Assembly (NCBI GenBank): GCA_019416685.1
Contig: DXWV01000038.1
Span: 1-54,974 of the forward strand
From: Bacteroides sp.
GTDB taxonomy: Bacteria; Bacteroidota; Bacteroidia; Bacteroidales; Bacteroidaceae
Length of the DNA: 54,974 nt
Reading direction: 5' to 3'
The notes under the pieces are model-generated. The model was not told the origin of the DNA. It did no database searches and saw only the letters and a program-made list of their open reading frames with translations. The position numbers and the translations under genes were made by a program. Below, piece after piece: positions 18,001 through 26,288 of this stretch (its first letter is position 1; every line of letters begins with the position of its first letter).

Positions 18001-18287
18001 TCCCTTCCTCCTTTCGTATACCGGTATGATATAAAAAGCCATAACCCCCAGGCTCCTAAAATACTACCTCCAACAGCTGCTAATGTAATTATCAGTGCTT
18101 CGAACCCGATCGTATGCAGCCCTTCCATAATCATTTTATTACCACCGACTTCCGTTCCAAGAAGAAACAGAAGAATCCATATTAACCACGTAATAATCCG
18201 ATGTACAACATTCAAGTTTCGTTTTCTTGAGAGGTAACCAAGTAATAATCCACTGCCCATCAGCCCAATAATAGTAAATATAAACAT
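17997..18287 (-). CDS. LysO-family exporter, N-terminal half as separate gene
   Basis: 96 residues with about three transmembrane helices. They contain the DUF340/LysO N-terminal pattern LLFLLGTEVGGNKMI ... IITLAAVGGSILGAWGLWLF. It ends with a charged tail at an ATGA overlap with the next half, so the two subunits are probably made in equal amounts and assemble into one transporter. It lies 18 bp after the GH63-like/GEVED gene. The overlap with a proper ribosome site argues that this is a stable split gene rather than a frameshift. Confidence 0.85.
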   Translation of the reverse strand: MFIFTIIGLMGSGLLLGYLSRKRNLNVVHRIITWLIWILLFLLGTEVGGNKMIMEGLHTIGFEALIITLAAVGGSILGAWGLWLFISYRYTKGGRE

Positions 18288-18305
18288 ACAAATTATATAA
18301 AATTC

Positions 18306-20987
18306 CTATTGAACAACTATTTTAAAAGACTCTATCCGTTCTCTTCCGTTCTCTTCATATTTAACCTGAAGAATATAATTGCCTGAAGCAAAAGATTTCA
18401 TATCTATTTTATCCACGTCGCCGGAGTGTTTGAATAATTCGCTACCCTCTAAACCTAAAATTGAATATTGTTTGATTGGGGAATCTATCTGTATATATAG
18501 ATAATCTGTCACCGGATTTGGAAAAACTTTTGCTTTCAGAATATTCCGCAGAACCGAAGATGCGCCCGACTTTACAATGAAGCCATAGTCGTGTGCAATG
18601 CCACTATCCACCCAACCACAAGGAGTTACCCCATCCGATTCGTCAGTAACGAAGTGTAAAAACAACCTAAATTTGAGTTTTTCATTCATTACTACATTCT
18701 CCGGAATAGTAATCTGAAATTGGCAATAATGCTCTTTATGCTGTTGTCCAATCGGGTTGATGAGTTTTGTATCGACCAATTCATTTTCTTCTAATTCATA
18801 ATTACCATTCCAATCCATCCAGAGTCTTAATTTATAGATATCTGAAGCACCCGAATCCCAGTTTTCTATTTTCACATTCATCACATATGTCCTACCGCAT
18901 TCCAACTCTGCTACATTTTCTTTGGAATAGTCAATCCACGCAGCCTCCGAATAAGAAACAGAATTATTTATTCCGGCAAAATCAACCTCCTTAATGTAAG
19001 CATAATTACGATAGTCTGATTGAAACAGACATAAATCAACCTGTTTACTATCCAATATCCCCGCCTCACGATAGAGAAGCAATAAATGGGCAGCAGACCA
19101 ACTGAAATGTGGAGATTTCAATCTTTTTCCGGTGCTTGTTTCATAATTCTCATGAATTGGAGCACCTGCACGTAAACCATTAAGACGATCGAACACTTGT
19201 TTAGTATAACTATCGGCCAATTCTGTATAGCCATAATTTCTTAATCCATGAATTGCAAAATATACCTGATCCAACCATATCGGCCCCCTCCAATAACCAT
19301 TCGGAGAAAAATTCGGATGATCAGCAGTTACTGTAGGAAAAGGAATATAGGTCGCAAATTTCAAAGGATCTGTCAAATACTTCATGACATGTCCTACCTG
19401 ATCAGAGGTAGCGATCCTTGCCCAAAGTGGAATATAAGCTTCACAACCTTCCACTTGCACAAAACTGTGATTACTCAGCTTTTTATCATAAAAAAATCCT
19501 TTTTCTCTATCAAAGAAATAGTCAGCTGTAGTTGCCGTTCGGTTTGGTTCGTTAAACTCACAGTCAGCTATTATACTTAATTCTTTCAATAATAGATATT
19601 CATGAGTCAAATAAGCATTCAAATCGACAGATTCCTGATTTAAACTCCAGGCTCCGTTATCATTCTTCAGCATGGAAGAATGGTCAAAACGAATTGCATT
19701 ATCCATGCCACTTTCCCAGGCGGAAGCTTCAAGTGTACCATCTACTGAACCAAATTCGCAAAAACCATTTTTATCATGATCTCTATATTCGTACCACCAA
19801 CGATGATATTTCAGTAATTTAGGATATATCTCTTTCACAAAATCAGTATCTAAGGTCGCTTTATAGATTTCGCTCACTGCCCACGCAGCCAATGGCGGTT
19901 TACTGTTTCGCTCATTATTTTCTTTTTTATCGGTATAGATACAATCGATGATCATTCCTTCCGGAGTCTGATAATCGAACATTGCGCGAACCTGATCTTT
20001 AGCAAGATTAGGCTCAAACAAACTCAATGCTACCGCATGCTTCCATGAATCCCACCCCCAAAAACCAATGAAGTAAGACATCGCATGAGAAGGAATAACC
20101 CCATCATGAAGCAAATCACCTCTGGATGCACGCCAATTTGTCACCAATGTCACCATAGCTTTTACTGCTATACGATGATATTCTACGGGCATCTCCGGAC
20201 GCAAAACAGATTTCAAATATCTTTTCCAACGATTACTATGTTCTATAGCAGAATGGTCGGGGTTCAATAATACAGTTTGTACTAACTGAGCATAGTTATC
20301 CGTTTGCTTTGATTCGTAGAAATAAGATATAGTGGCATATCCTTTATGTCCTTCAGGAAGTTTGGCCAAGAGTTTGGAATTTTCATAGGAAAGCTGAATA
20401 TCCGATGAAAATGTAACTACACACATCTCACCGGTTGATAGTTTCAAAGATAGAATATTATTCTCCAATCCGGATGATTGTATTCCTTGTAACGAACCAT
20501 TTGTAATGTAGAGTTCCCGCTTCTCACTGGTTTCACAACTCCATAAAGCCGTATACTTATCTACAAAAAACAAACGTTGTTGTATACTCCCCTGTTTGGA
20601 AGAAGACTTCATGTATAGTTCTCCCGGGACGTATGTCACGCTATCAGGCATAAAGGTTTCAGTCGTAATATCTGTAGTAAATCCAACCTGAAGAATAGCA
20701 TCCGATATCCATTGCCGGTGATCGAGTTCAAAAGGACCGCAAAAACCATTTATCCAGTTATTCTCCGAAGGTAATGTAAAGCACATCCATGAACCTAAAT
20801 CGGAAAATCCCCCTGTAAAATAATCATTGCTGTATGGAGTACACCGGATATCTAAAATATCATTATAAGAATCTACATTAAAAATAGCCGTTTGTTTTGT
20901 TGCAAAAACTGACATGGAGAAGCAAATGATATATACCACCACAAACAGCAATCGCCACATTTGTACTTTAAATTTTCCTCTAAACAT
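18306..20987 (-). CDS. GH63-like glycoside hydrolase fused to GEVED domain and sorting tail
   Basis: 893 residues. After an N-terminal hydrophobic export signal, residues up to about 625 are the GH63/MGH1-type catalytic region. It has the same motifs as the lipoprotein paralogue (GFWGWDSWKHAVAL, KPPLAAWAVSEIY, SAWESGMDNAIRF, YWRGPIWLDQVYFAIHGLR, IHENYETSTGK). Residues about 650-780 form a GEVED-type beta domain (LRLWMDWNGNYELEENELVD, CGWVDSGIAHDYGFIV). The last 90 residues form a type A sorting-like tail (VFPNPVTDYLYIQI ... GNYILQVKY). No lipobox, so secretion or surface display by a different route from its paralogue is likely. A start at MWRLLFVV (20960) is also possible. Confidence 0.85.
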   Translation of the reverse strand: MFRGKFKVQMWRLLFVVVYIICFSMSVFATKQTAIFNVDSYNDILDIRCTPYSNDYFTGGFSDLGSWMCFTLPSENNWINGFCGPFELDHRQWISDAILQVGFTTDITTETFMPDSVTYVPGELYMKSSSKQGSIQQRLFFVDKYTALWSCETSEKRELYITNGSLQGIQSSGLENNILSLKLSTGEMCVVTFSSDIQLSYENSKLLAKLPEGHKGYATISYFYESKQTDNYAQLVQTVLLNPDHSAIEHSNRWKRYLKSVLRPEMPVEYHRIAVKAMVTLVTNWRASRGDLLHDGVIPSHAMSYFIGFWGWDSWKHAVALSLFEPNLAKDQVRAMFDYQTPEGMIIDCIYTDKKENNERNSKPPLAAWAVSEIYKATLDTDFVKEIYPKLLKYHRWWYEYRDHDKNGFCEFGSVDGTLEASAWESGMDNAIRFDHSSMLKNDNGAWSLNQESVDLNAYLTHEYLLLKELSIIADCEFNEPNRTATTADYFFDREKGFFYDKKLSNHSFVQVEGCEAYIPLWARIATSDQVGHVMKYLTDPLKFATYIPFPTVTADHPNFSPNGYWRGPIWLDQVYFAIHGLRNYGYTELADSYTKQVFDRLNGLRAGAPIHENYETSTGKRLKSPHFSWSAAHLLLLYREAGILDSKQVDLCLFQSDYRNYAYIKEVDFAGINNSVSYSEAAWIDYSKENVAELECGRTYVMNVKIENWDSGASDIYKLRLWMDWNGNYELEENELVDTKLINPIGQQHKEHYCQFQITIPENVVMNEKLKFRLFLHFVTDESDGVTPCGWVDSGIAHDYGFIVKSGASSVLRNILKAKVFPNPVTDYLYIQIDSPIKQYSILGLEGSELFKHSGDVDKIDMKSFASGNYILQVKYEENGRERIESFKIVVQ

Positions 20988-21024
20988 ATCAGTATTCGAT
21001 TTTATCAGTTAATATTAAAAAATA

Positions 21025-21117
21025 AAAGCTGGTCCGACTCTCTCTATGAAAATTCTGCATTGAGTTTTTTTAGACCATATACTATTGTATTCCATCACGA
21101 TCAGTCGAACCAGCTTT
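21025..21117 (-). terminator. Large-loop inverted repeat after the GEVED protein gene, probable terminator or processing site
   Basis: A 15-bp arm at 21025-21039 (AAAGCTGGTCCGACT) matches the reverse complement of 21103-21117 at 14 of 15 positions. On the minus strand the second arm is followed by a T-rich stretch (TTTTATTTTTTAA). The 63-base loop is unusually long for a simple terminator. It lies between the small GEVED gene and the GH63-like gene and may reduce expression of the downstream half of PUL 1. Confidence 0.55.
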
Positions 21118-21143
21118 AAAATACTCTATGAGTACGAGAAATG

Positions 21144-21980
21144 TTATTTAATGATAATATTAGCCTGTTTCACTAAGCCATCGTTTGTCTTTATCTGTAA
21201 AATATACATACCTGAAGCGTTACCAGAAATGTTGATAGAGCTTCCTGTAATCATTCCCTTTTGTACCAGTTTGCCATCAATACTGTAAAGCATGTATTCG
21301 TTAGCATTCCCCAGTTTTATAAATACTTCTCCGTCTGTTGGATTCGGATATACGGCAAATGTATCAAGTGACGTGTTTTCAATAGAACTACCACCACCAA
21401 GCTGAACTGTATAATCCTGTAATACACCACCATCTTGTGTGCAACAAGGATCTGTATAAGGAACATCCGGAGTTTTATAATGCAAATAAGTACGCATTGT
21501 AAAAGTCTTGTTAGCATCAGTTGGAACAGTTATCTTTGCGGAAACTACTTTGAAAGAACTCTGTCCAGGTTTTCCTACAGCAATCGATTTTTGAAAAACC
21601 GTCTCGGCAGCAGTCAGCTTATTGTCACCATTCCAATCAAAAAAAGCAGTTACATAATATTCGTCCCCAGCTCCGGAAGAGAAGTTACAAACAGTAATTT
21701 TAAGTTCGTACTCTTTACCCGCTTCCAACGTGACAAAACGCTCTTTATCCATCGTAAAATCAGCAAAAAGAACACTTTCGTCATAAGTATTGGAACCGAT
21801 CTTTCCATCCCATCCCTCAGGAGTTGTAGATGATTCACTCACAAGACCGTTAATTTCAACTTTAGAGATGCAAGCATAAGCACCCCATGTTAATTCAGGC
21901 CTACACAATTGAGATTGTGCCATCACTTGCCCAGCTACCATACTAAGTAGTACAAAGCAACAAAGTAAATTTTTCTTCAT
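21144..21980 (-). CDS. Small secreted GEVED-domain protein with sorting tail
   Basis: 278 residues with a signal peptide (MKKNLLCCFVLLSMVAGQVM). Residues about 25-195 form one GEVED-type beta domain (VTAFFDWNGDNKLTAAETVF, GGVLQDYTVQLGGG). Residues about 205-278 are a type A sorting-like tail with YPNPTDGEVFI and GMYILQIKTNDGLVKQANII. No catalytic residues are seen, so it may be a substrate-binding or scaffold protein. It shares the DWNGD signature with the modules in the M43 and GH63-like genes on either side, suggesting that the locus has spread one accessory domain among its products. Confidence 0.8.
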   Translation of the reverse strand: MKKNLLCCFVLLSMVAGQVMAQSQLCRPELTWGAYACISKVEINGLVSESSTTPEGWDGKIGSNTYDESVLFADFTMDKERFVTLEAGKEYELKITVCNFSSGAGDEYYVTAFFDWNGDNKLTAAETVFQKSIAVGKPGQSSFKVVSAKITVPTDANKTFTMRTYLHYKTPDVPYTDPCCTQDGGVLQDYTVQLGGGSSIENTSLDTFAVYPNPTDGEVFIKLGNANEYMLYSIDGKLVQKGMITGSSINISGNASGMYILQIKTNDGLVKQANIIIK

Positions 21981-22059
21981 AATTTTAAATTGTTTTGATA
22001 ATTAATAAATAGACATATGACCGGTAGGAAAATCAATGATCACCTACCGATCCAATTAT

Positions 22060-24669
22060 TTACTTTAGAATTACAATTTGTTGTAACACAGATTCTTTCA
22101 TCTCTATTTTTAGAAGATAGGCACCCCTGGGCTGCTTACTGATATCTATTTGAGAGGCGGTAATATTATCCTGCTGTACCAAACGACCGTCAATACTGTA
22201 TAAGCTATATTTTGCCATATCCATATTTTCACTACCAATATGCAAAATGCCATCTGTTGGATTAGGGTAAACGTTCATTGCTCCAATTGTATGATCAATT
22301 ATCATACTGGGATCAGAAGAAACAATCACATAATACTCTTCTAACTGTCCATTTTCCACAGTTCCACAGGGTTGCTCTCCTACCATACTGTCAGCATCAC
22401 CATAATGCATAAAAACACGCATATGCAGCTTTTCATTCATTACTGCATCATCCGGTGCAATCCATCTGAATTCAACAGTTCCCGGATTATCAGCCGAACC
22501 AATAGCCGGAATTGCTATTTTCTGAGATTCTTCTTTTTCAAGAATGTTATTATGATTCCAATCAATATAAGTACGTATCACATAAGCATCTTTTGAATTA
22601 GAATTAAGGTTCGAATAAGTAACTTTCATCACATATTCTTTTCCTTTTTCTATATGTGCATTTAGCTCCTGATTGTCTCTGAAATCCTCAATTATCTCCG
22701 TGTTGTTCACTTCACCGGTAGTCTCATTAGAGATATTTGCAAATTCCACTTTTTTAATATGAGCATAAGGGAGATAAGAGAATTCTGGTACACATACCTC
22801 ATCAACCGGCTCGTCCGAACCATCGGGCGGCAATACATGGGCATTCTCTTCACCATATATGATACCATAATCTTCAACATCTCCACTATCGATTTCTCCA
22901 CAAGGGTCTTCTCCGTCTTTGCCTAATGTATAGTGTAACATTACACGGAAACCAAATTCTTTATCCAGTACCATATCATCCGGCACAGGAATATCAAAAG
23001 TAAGTACATGCTCTGTACCTGCTTTACCAATCTTATTTATTTTCTGGGGAGCAATCATTTCATCTTGCTGGAATACATAATCACCATTCCAGTCAAACCA
23101 GGCACGAACTGTGTAGGGATCATTTTCACCGGATTTCCAATTCTGTACAGTAACCTCCAACTTATAAGTTTTGCCTTTCTCCAACCCGGCTACATAGTCA
23201 GTCCGGAAGTCTTTATATTGTTGTCCATCAAAATCTGTATTCCGTTCTATCTGGGCAAATTTGACTTTAGAAATATGAGCATAAGGAGCAAAACGAGGAT
23301 TAAATAAACAGTAGGAAGTATATGGATCATTAAACATCACTCCAAAATTAATCTTTTGTGCAACAGGTGTCCCGTTTTCTACCCTCAGAACAGAAGTATT
23401 CAAAGTGATACAAACATCTTTTCGACTATCGGAAGCCTGATGACTCAAAGCTTTTCCACTCACTTCAATCATGGCAGTAACATCACTTGAGAGAGTTACT
23501 GTTGCCTGTAAACCTGCCGGCAAATTTGAAATTGTATAATCCACACCTTCTACCAGTATACCTATTTTAGCAAATGTCATTCCGGCACTTGCCTCCAATT
23601 GTATAGAACCACCCACATCTCCCTGATTGTCAACTGTCTCTGAAAAATTCTTACCCTTTACAATCAAGACTACAGGAGCAGAAACATAGGTGTCATTTAC
23701 CCCGGTTGCAACCAGATTCTCTTCTTGCCACAAATCACTACGAGACAGGGATTCATTTAAATAATATTCCATTCTTGCCACTTGTCCCGCAGTAAAGTGC
23801 CGATAAGCATCTGTGTAATTCATGAAATTTTCCCAATCTGTATAATTTCCTTCGCAGTTTACCTGATCGGCCGGCCATTTAGAGGTAGCCACTGGAGGAG
23901 TATCTTCAATCCCATCATTCGGATACGTACATCCACCCTCAAAAGTGTGGTGCAATCCCATAAAATGCCCGAATTCATGAGTCAAAACCCGACGAAAGTT
24001 CTCACTTGTATTATTACCTATATAACTACCGTTATAGACTACACGAGCCAGATTTTCCATAGTCATTGAATTGTCCGGTAACCAGGAAACACCTGAATTG
24101 TAGTAATCTCCATCTGCATAAAGATCTTTCATTATATATATATTCATATATTTATTATTATCCCATGCATATTTCTGGATCGCCTCATCGTATCCTCCTC
24201 CATTGCCAAAGCCTTTTTCAGCCTCGTCATAAAAAACGACACCTTTCGTCGGATTCCCATCCGGATCTATCTTTGCCAAACGAAAAGCAATATTCAACGG
24301 CTTTTTTATCTCCTCAAAACGGCTACTTGCCCCTGTCTGGTTGTAATCAACCGTCAACCCCTGAAAGTCCTCATTGGTTTGTTTCAAAGCCTTCTCTATT
24401 AAGCTATATGTTACTTTCAGACGAGAGTCATTCGTTGCATCGCCAAATACATGAAAAACAACCGGAATCACATACTGCCCCTGATGATAAAAAGCTCTGG
24501 TCCTCGTCTCGGTCAGAGTACCTACATTTTCAAATTCTGTAGTAGGATGTGATTTCCTATACATCTCTTGCTGATGCTCAAAACCACAGACATTTTGCTG
24601 TGCCGATGTCTCACTTATACTTCCTATTCCAAGAAGTACACCTAATAAAAACAGTGTATTTTTTTTCAT
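22060..24669 (-). CDS. Secreted M43-family zinc metalloprotease with two GEVED domains and sorting tail
   Basis: 869 residues. The signal peptide is MKKNTLFLLGVLLGIGSISE. The M43 catalytic domain spans about residues 65-310 and has HEFGHFMGLHHTF (first His at residue 231) with a downstream FMNYTD segment containing the Met-turn-like Met. A linker domain is followed by two GEVED copies, beginning near FNPRFAPYAHISKV and PEFSYLPYAHIKKV and each with D-W-N-G/H repeats. A type A sorting-like tail ends the protein (VYPNPTDGILHIG ... GAYLLKIEM). It lies directly after susD, the position usually taken by a surface lipoprotein or first-acting enzyme, so it may make the initial cut in the substrate. 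Confidence 0.9.
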   Translation of the reverse strand: MKKNTLFLLGVLLGIGSISETSAQQNVCGFEHQQEMYRKSHPTTEFENVGTLTETRTRAFYHQGQYVIPVVFHVFGDATNDSRLKVTYSLIEKALKQTNEDFQGLTVDYNQTGASSRFEEIKKPLNIAFRLAKIDPDGNPTKGVVFYDEAEKGFGNGGGYDEAIQKYAWDNNKYMNIYIMKDLYADGDYYNSGVSWLPDNSMTMENLARVVYNGSYIGNNTSENFRRVLTHEFGHFMGLHHTFEGGCTYPNDGIEDTPPVATSKWPADQVNCEGNYTDWENFMNYTDAYRHFTAGQVARMEYYLNESLSRSDLWQEENLVATGVNDTYVSAPVVLIVKGKNFSETVDNQGDVGGSIQLEASAGMTFAKIGILVEGVDYTISNLPAGLQATVTLSSDVTAMIEVSGKALSHQASDSRKDVCITLNTSVLRVENGTPVAQKINFGVMFNDPYTSYCLFNPRFAPYAHISKVKFAQIERNTDFDGQQYKDFRTDYVAGLEKGKTYKLEVTVQNWKSGENDPYTVRAWFDWNGDYVFQQDEMIAPQKINKIGKAGTEHVLTFDIPVPDDMVLDKEFGFRVMLHYTLGKDGEDPCGEIDSGDVEDYGIIYGEENAHVLPPDGSDEPVDEVCVPEFSYLPYAHIKKVEFANISNETTGEVNNTEIIEDFRDNQELNAHIEKGKEYVMKVTYSNLNSNSKDAYVIRTYIDWNHNNILEKEESQKIAIPAIGSADNPGTVEFRWIAPDDAVMNEKLHMRVFMHYGDADSMVGEQPCGTVENGQLEEYYVIVSSDPSMIIDHTIGAMNVYPNPTDGILHIGSENMDMAKYSLYSIDGRLVQQDNITASQIDISKQPRGAYLLKIEMKESVLQQIVILK

Positions 24670-24746
24670 TTTTCAGATATTAAGTGGGCTTGAAAGGTCT
24701 TCACAGACCCCTCAAATCCCTGTTAAACAATTAATAAAAGTTATTT

Positions 24747-26267
24747 CTAATCGATTTTGTTATTACTCTGAATTTCCATCAAAGGAAGCGGGAGGAAGGC
24801 ATGCTTCTCTGCACTAAAGTTTTTACGCCCAGCCAAATGTAAGGCTTCATCCAACTTACCCCAGCGACGTAGATCATAGAAACGGAAGTTTTCTACGGCA
24901 AATTCCATCAAACGTTCATGTTCTATTTGAGCTTTTACAACCTCGTAAGACTCTCCTGACATATCAGGCATATCTCCATGTACCCTTCTTACTTCGTTAA
25001 TCAGTGGTATAGCCTTTTCAGGATACCCTTGTTCATTGTAAATCTCAGCCTGCATCAGCAGAACATTGGCATAACGCATAATAGGTACATTCGTCGAAGT
25101 ATTGGATTGTTTTAGTTTTTGCATATCATCGGGCATATATTTGCGGAAACAACGATTAATCTCATCATTCGCATCAAATAAATCTGTATATTCAAATCCA
25201 TATATTCTCTCATTGCCATCGTTAAAATAAGGATCGTCAAAGAACATACTTGCATATGCTCGGGAATCTAAATTACCCGTAGTAGCAATGCGCCCTTCTT
25301 TTCTATATTCATTCAGAATCATTTCACTCGGACGAATTTCATCCCATCCTCTTAAAACAGGAGCCGCTACCCAATAATGCATCACATGCTGATGATAAGC
25401 ACCGTCAGAGGTATTCCCTGTAAACTGAATTTCAAAAATAGATTCCTTGCAATTCTTATTTGTTCCATTAAACATACTCAGAAAATCTTTCTCCAAAGTA
25501 TAGCCCTTCACCTGCTCCAGTGCCTCTTCTGCTTTAGCAAGATACTCCGTCTTATTCTCCGGTTGTTCATAGGCGCGCGTCAAATAGGCCCAACCGAGAT
25601 AGGCATAAGCAGCACCACTTGTCACACGACCGGCATGTAGAGAAGGACGGGTTAAGGGTAATATTTTACTTGCTGCAGCTAATTCCGAACAAACAAATTC
25701 CCAACCTGCTTCCCTGGTAGAAAGAGCCTTATGCGTTTGTTCTTCACTTGTCAGATATTCATCACGAATGATAATCTTCTCCCAATTTAACAATAACTTC
25801 ATGTGATAGTAGGCACGTAAAAACAATGCTTCGCCTTCCACGCTATTATACTTCTCCTGATCCATCGGATGATCACCTGCCTGAACTTTATTAATACCAA
25901 ACAAAACATTGTTTGTGTAATTAATACCGTTATAGCAATTCATCCAATACTCTTTGATCCGGGAATTCTCATTATTATATGTAAAATCATAAATTTGTCC
26001 CCATTCCGGATATTTATTTACATCCGAGCCCTTCTCCATGATATCTTCACGAAAAGTTTCTATCACAAATTTAATTTCAGAGAAATTATAAGTACCACAT
26101 CTGTTATCCAACTGAGCATACGCAGCGGATAATCCGGATTCCACATCTACAGAATCCCTCCAAAATTTATCCGTAGAAAAATCCGGAGATTCTACCGTCA
26201 AAAAGTTATCACATCCACCCAGAAGTGTCGCACAAAAAAGAGATGTTATATAAATATATTTTTTCAT
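24747..26267 (-). CDS. SusD/RagB-family surface glycan-binding lipoprotein (PUL 1)
   Basis: 506 residues. The signal MKKYIYITSLFCATLLGG is followed by the lipobox Cys at residue 19. SusD features are present: FLTVESPDFSTDKFWRDS near the N-terminus, TPR-like helices with EALFLRAYYHMKLL, and the C-terminal AVENFRFYDLRRWGKLDEAL segment. The protein sits on the cell surface as the lid of the SusC channel and binds the incoming oligomer. It starts 21 bp after the susC stop, an operon-like spacing. Confidence 0.95.
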   Translation of the reverse strand: MKKYIYITSLFCATLLGGCDNFLTVESPDFSTDKFWRDSVDVESGLSAAYAQLDNRCGTYNFSEIKFVIETFREDIMEKGSDVNKYPEWGQIYDFTYNNENSRIKEYWMNCYNGINYTNNVLFGINKVQAGDHPMDQEKYNSVEGEALFLRAYYHMKLLLNWEKIIIRDEYLTSEEQTHKALSTREAGWEFVCSELAAASKILPLTRPSLHAGRVTSGAAYAYLGWAYLTRAYEQPENKTEYLAKAEEALEQVKGYTLEKDFLSMFNGTNKNCKESIFEIQFTGNTSDGAYHQHVMHYWVAAPVLRGWDEIRPSEMILNEYRKEGRIATTGNLDSRAYASMFFDDPYFNDGNERIYGFEYTDLFDANDEINRCFRKYMPDDMQKLKQSNTSTNVPIMRYANVLLMQAEIYNEQGYPEKAIPLINEVRRVHGDMPDMSGESYEVVKAQIEHERLMEFAVENFRFYDLRRWGKLDEALHLAGRKNFSAEKHAFLPLPLMEIQSNNKID

Positions 26268-26288
26268 GGCTGATAGTATTAGAATTGA

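Noticed and set aside
17398..18287. Frameshifted single lysO gene (pseudogene or sequencing error)
   Set aside because: The second half has its own strong ribosome site and an exact ATGA overlap, which points to a real two-gene arrangement.
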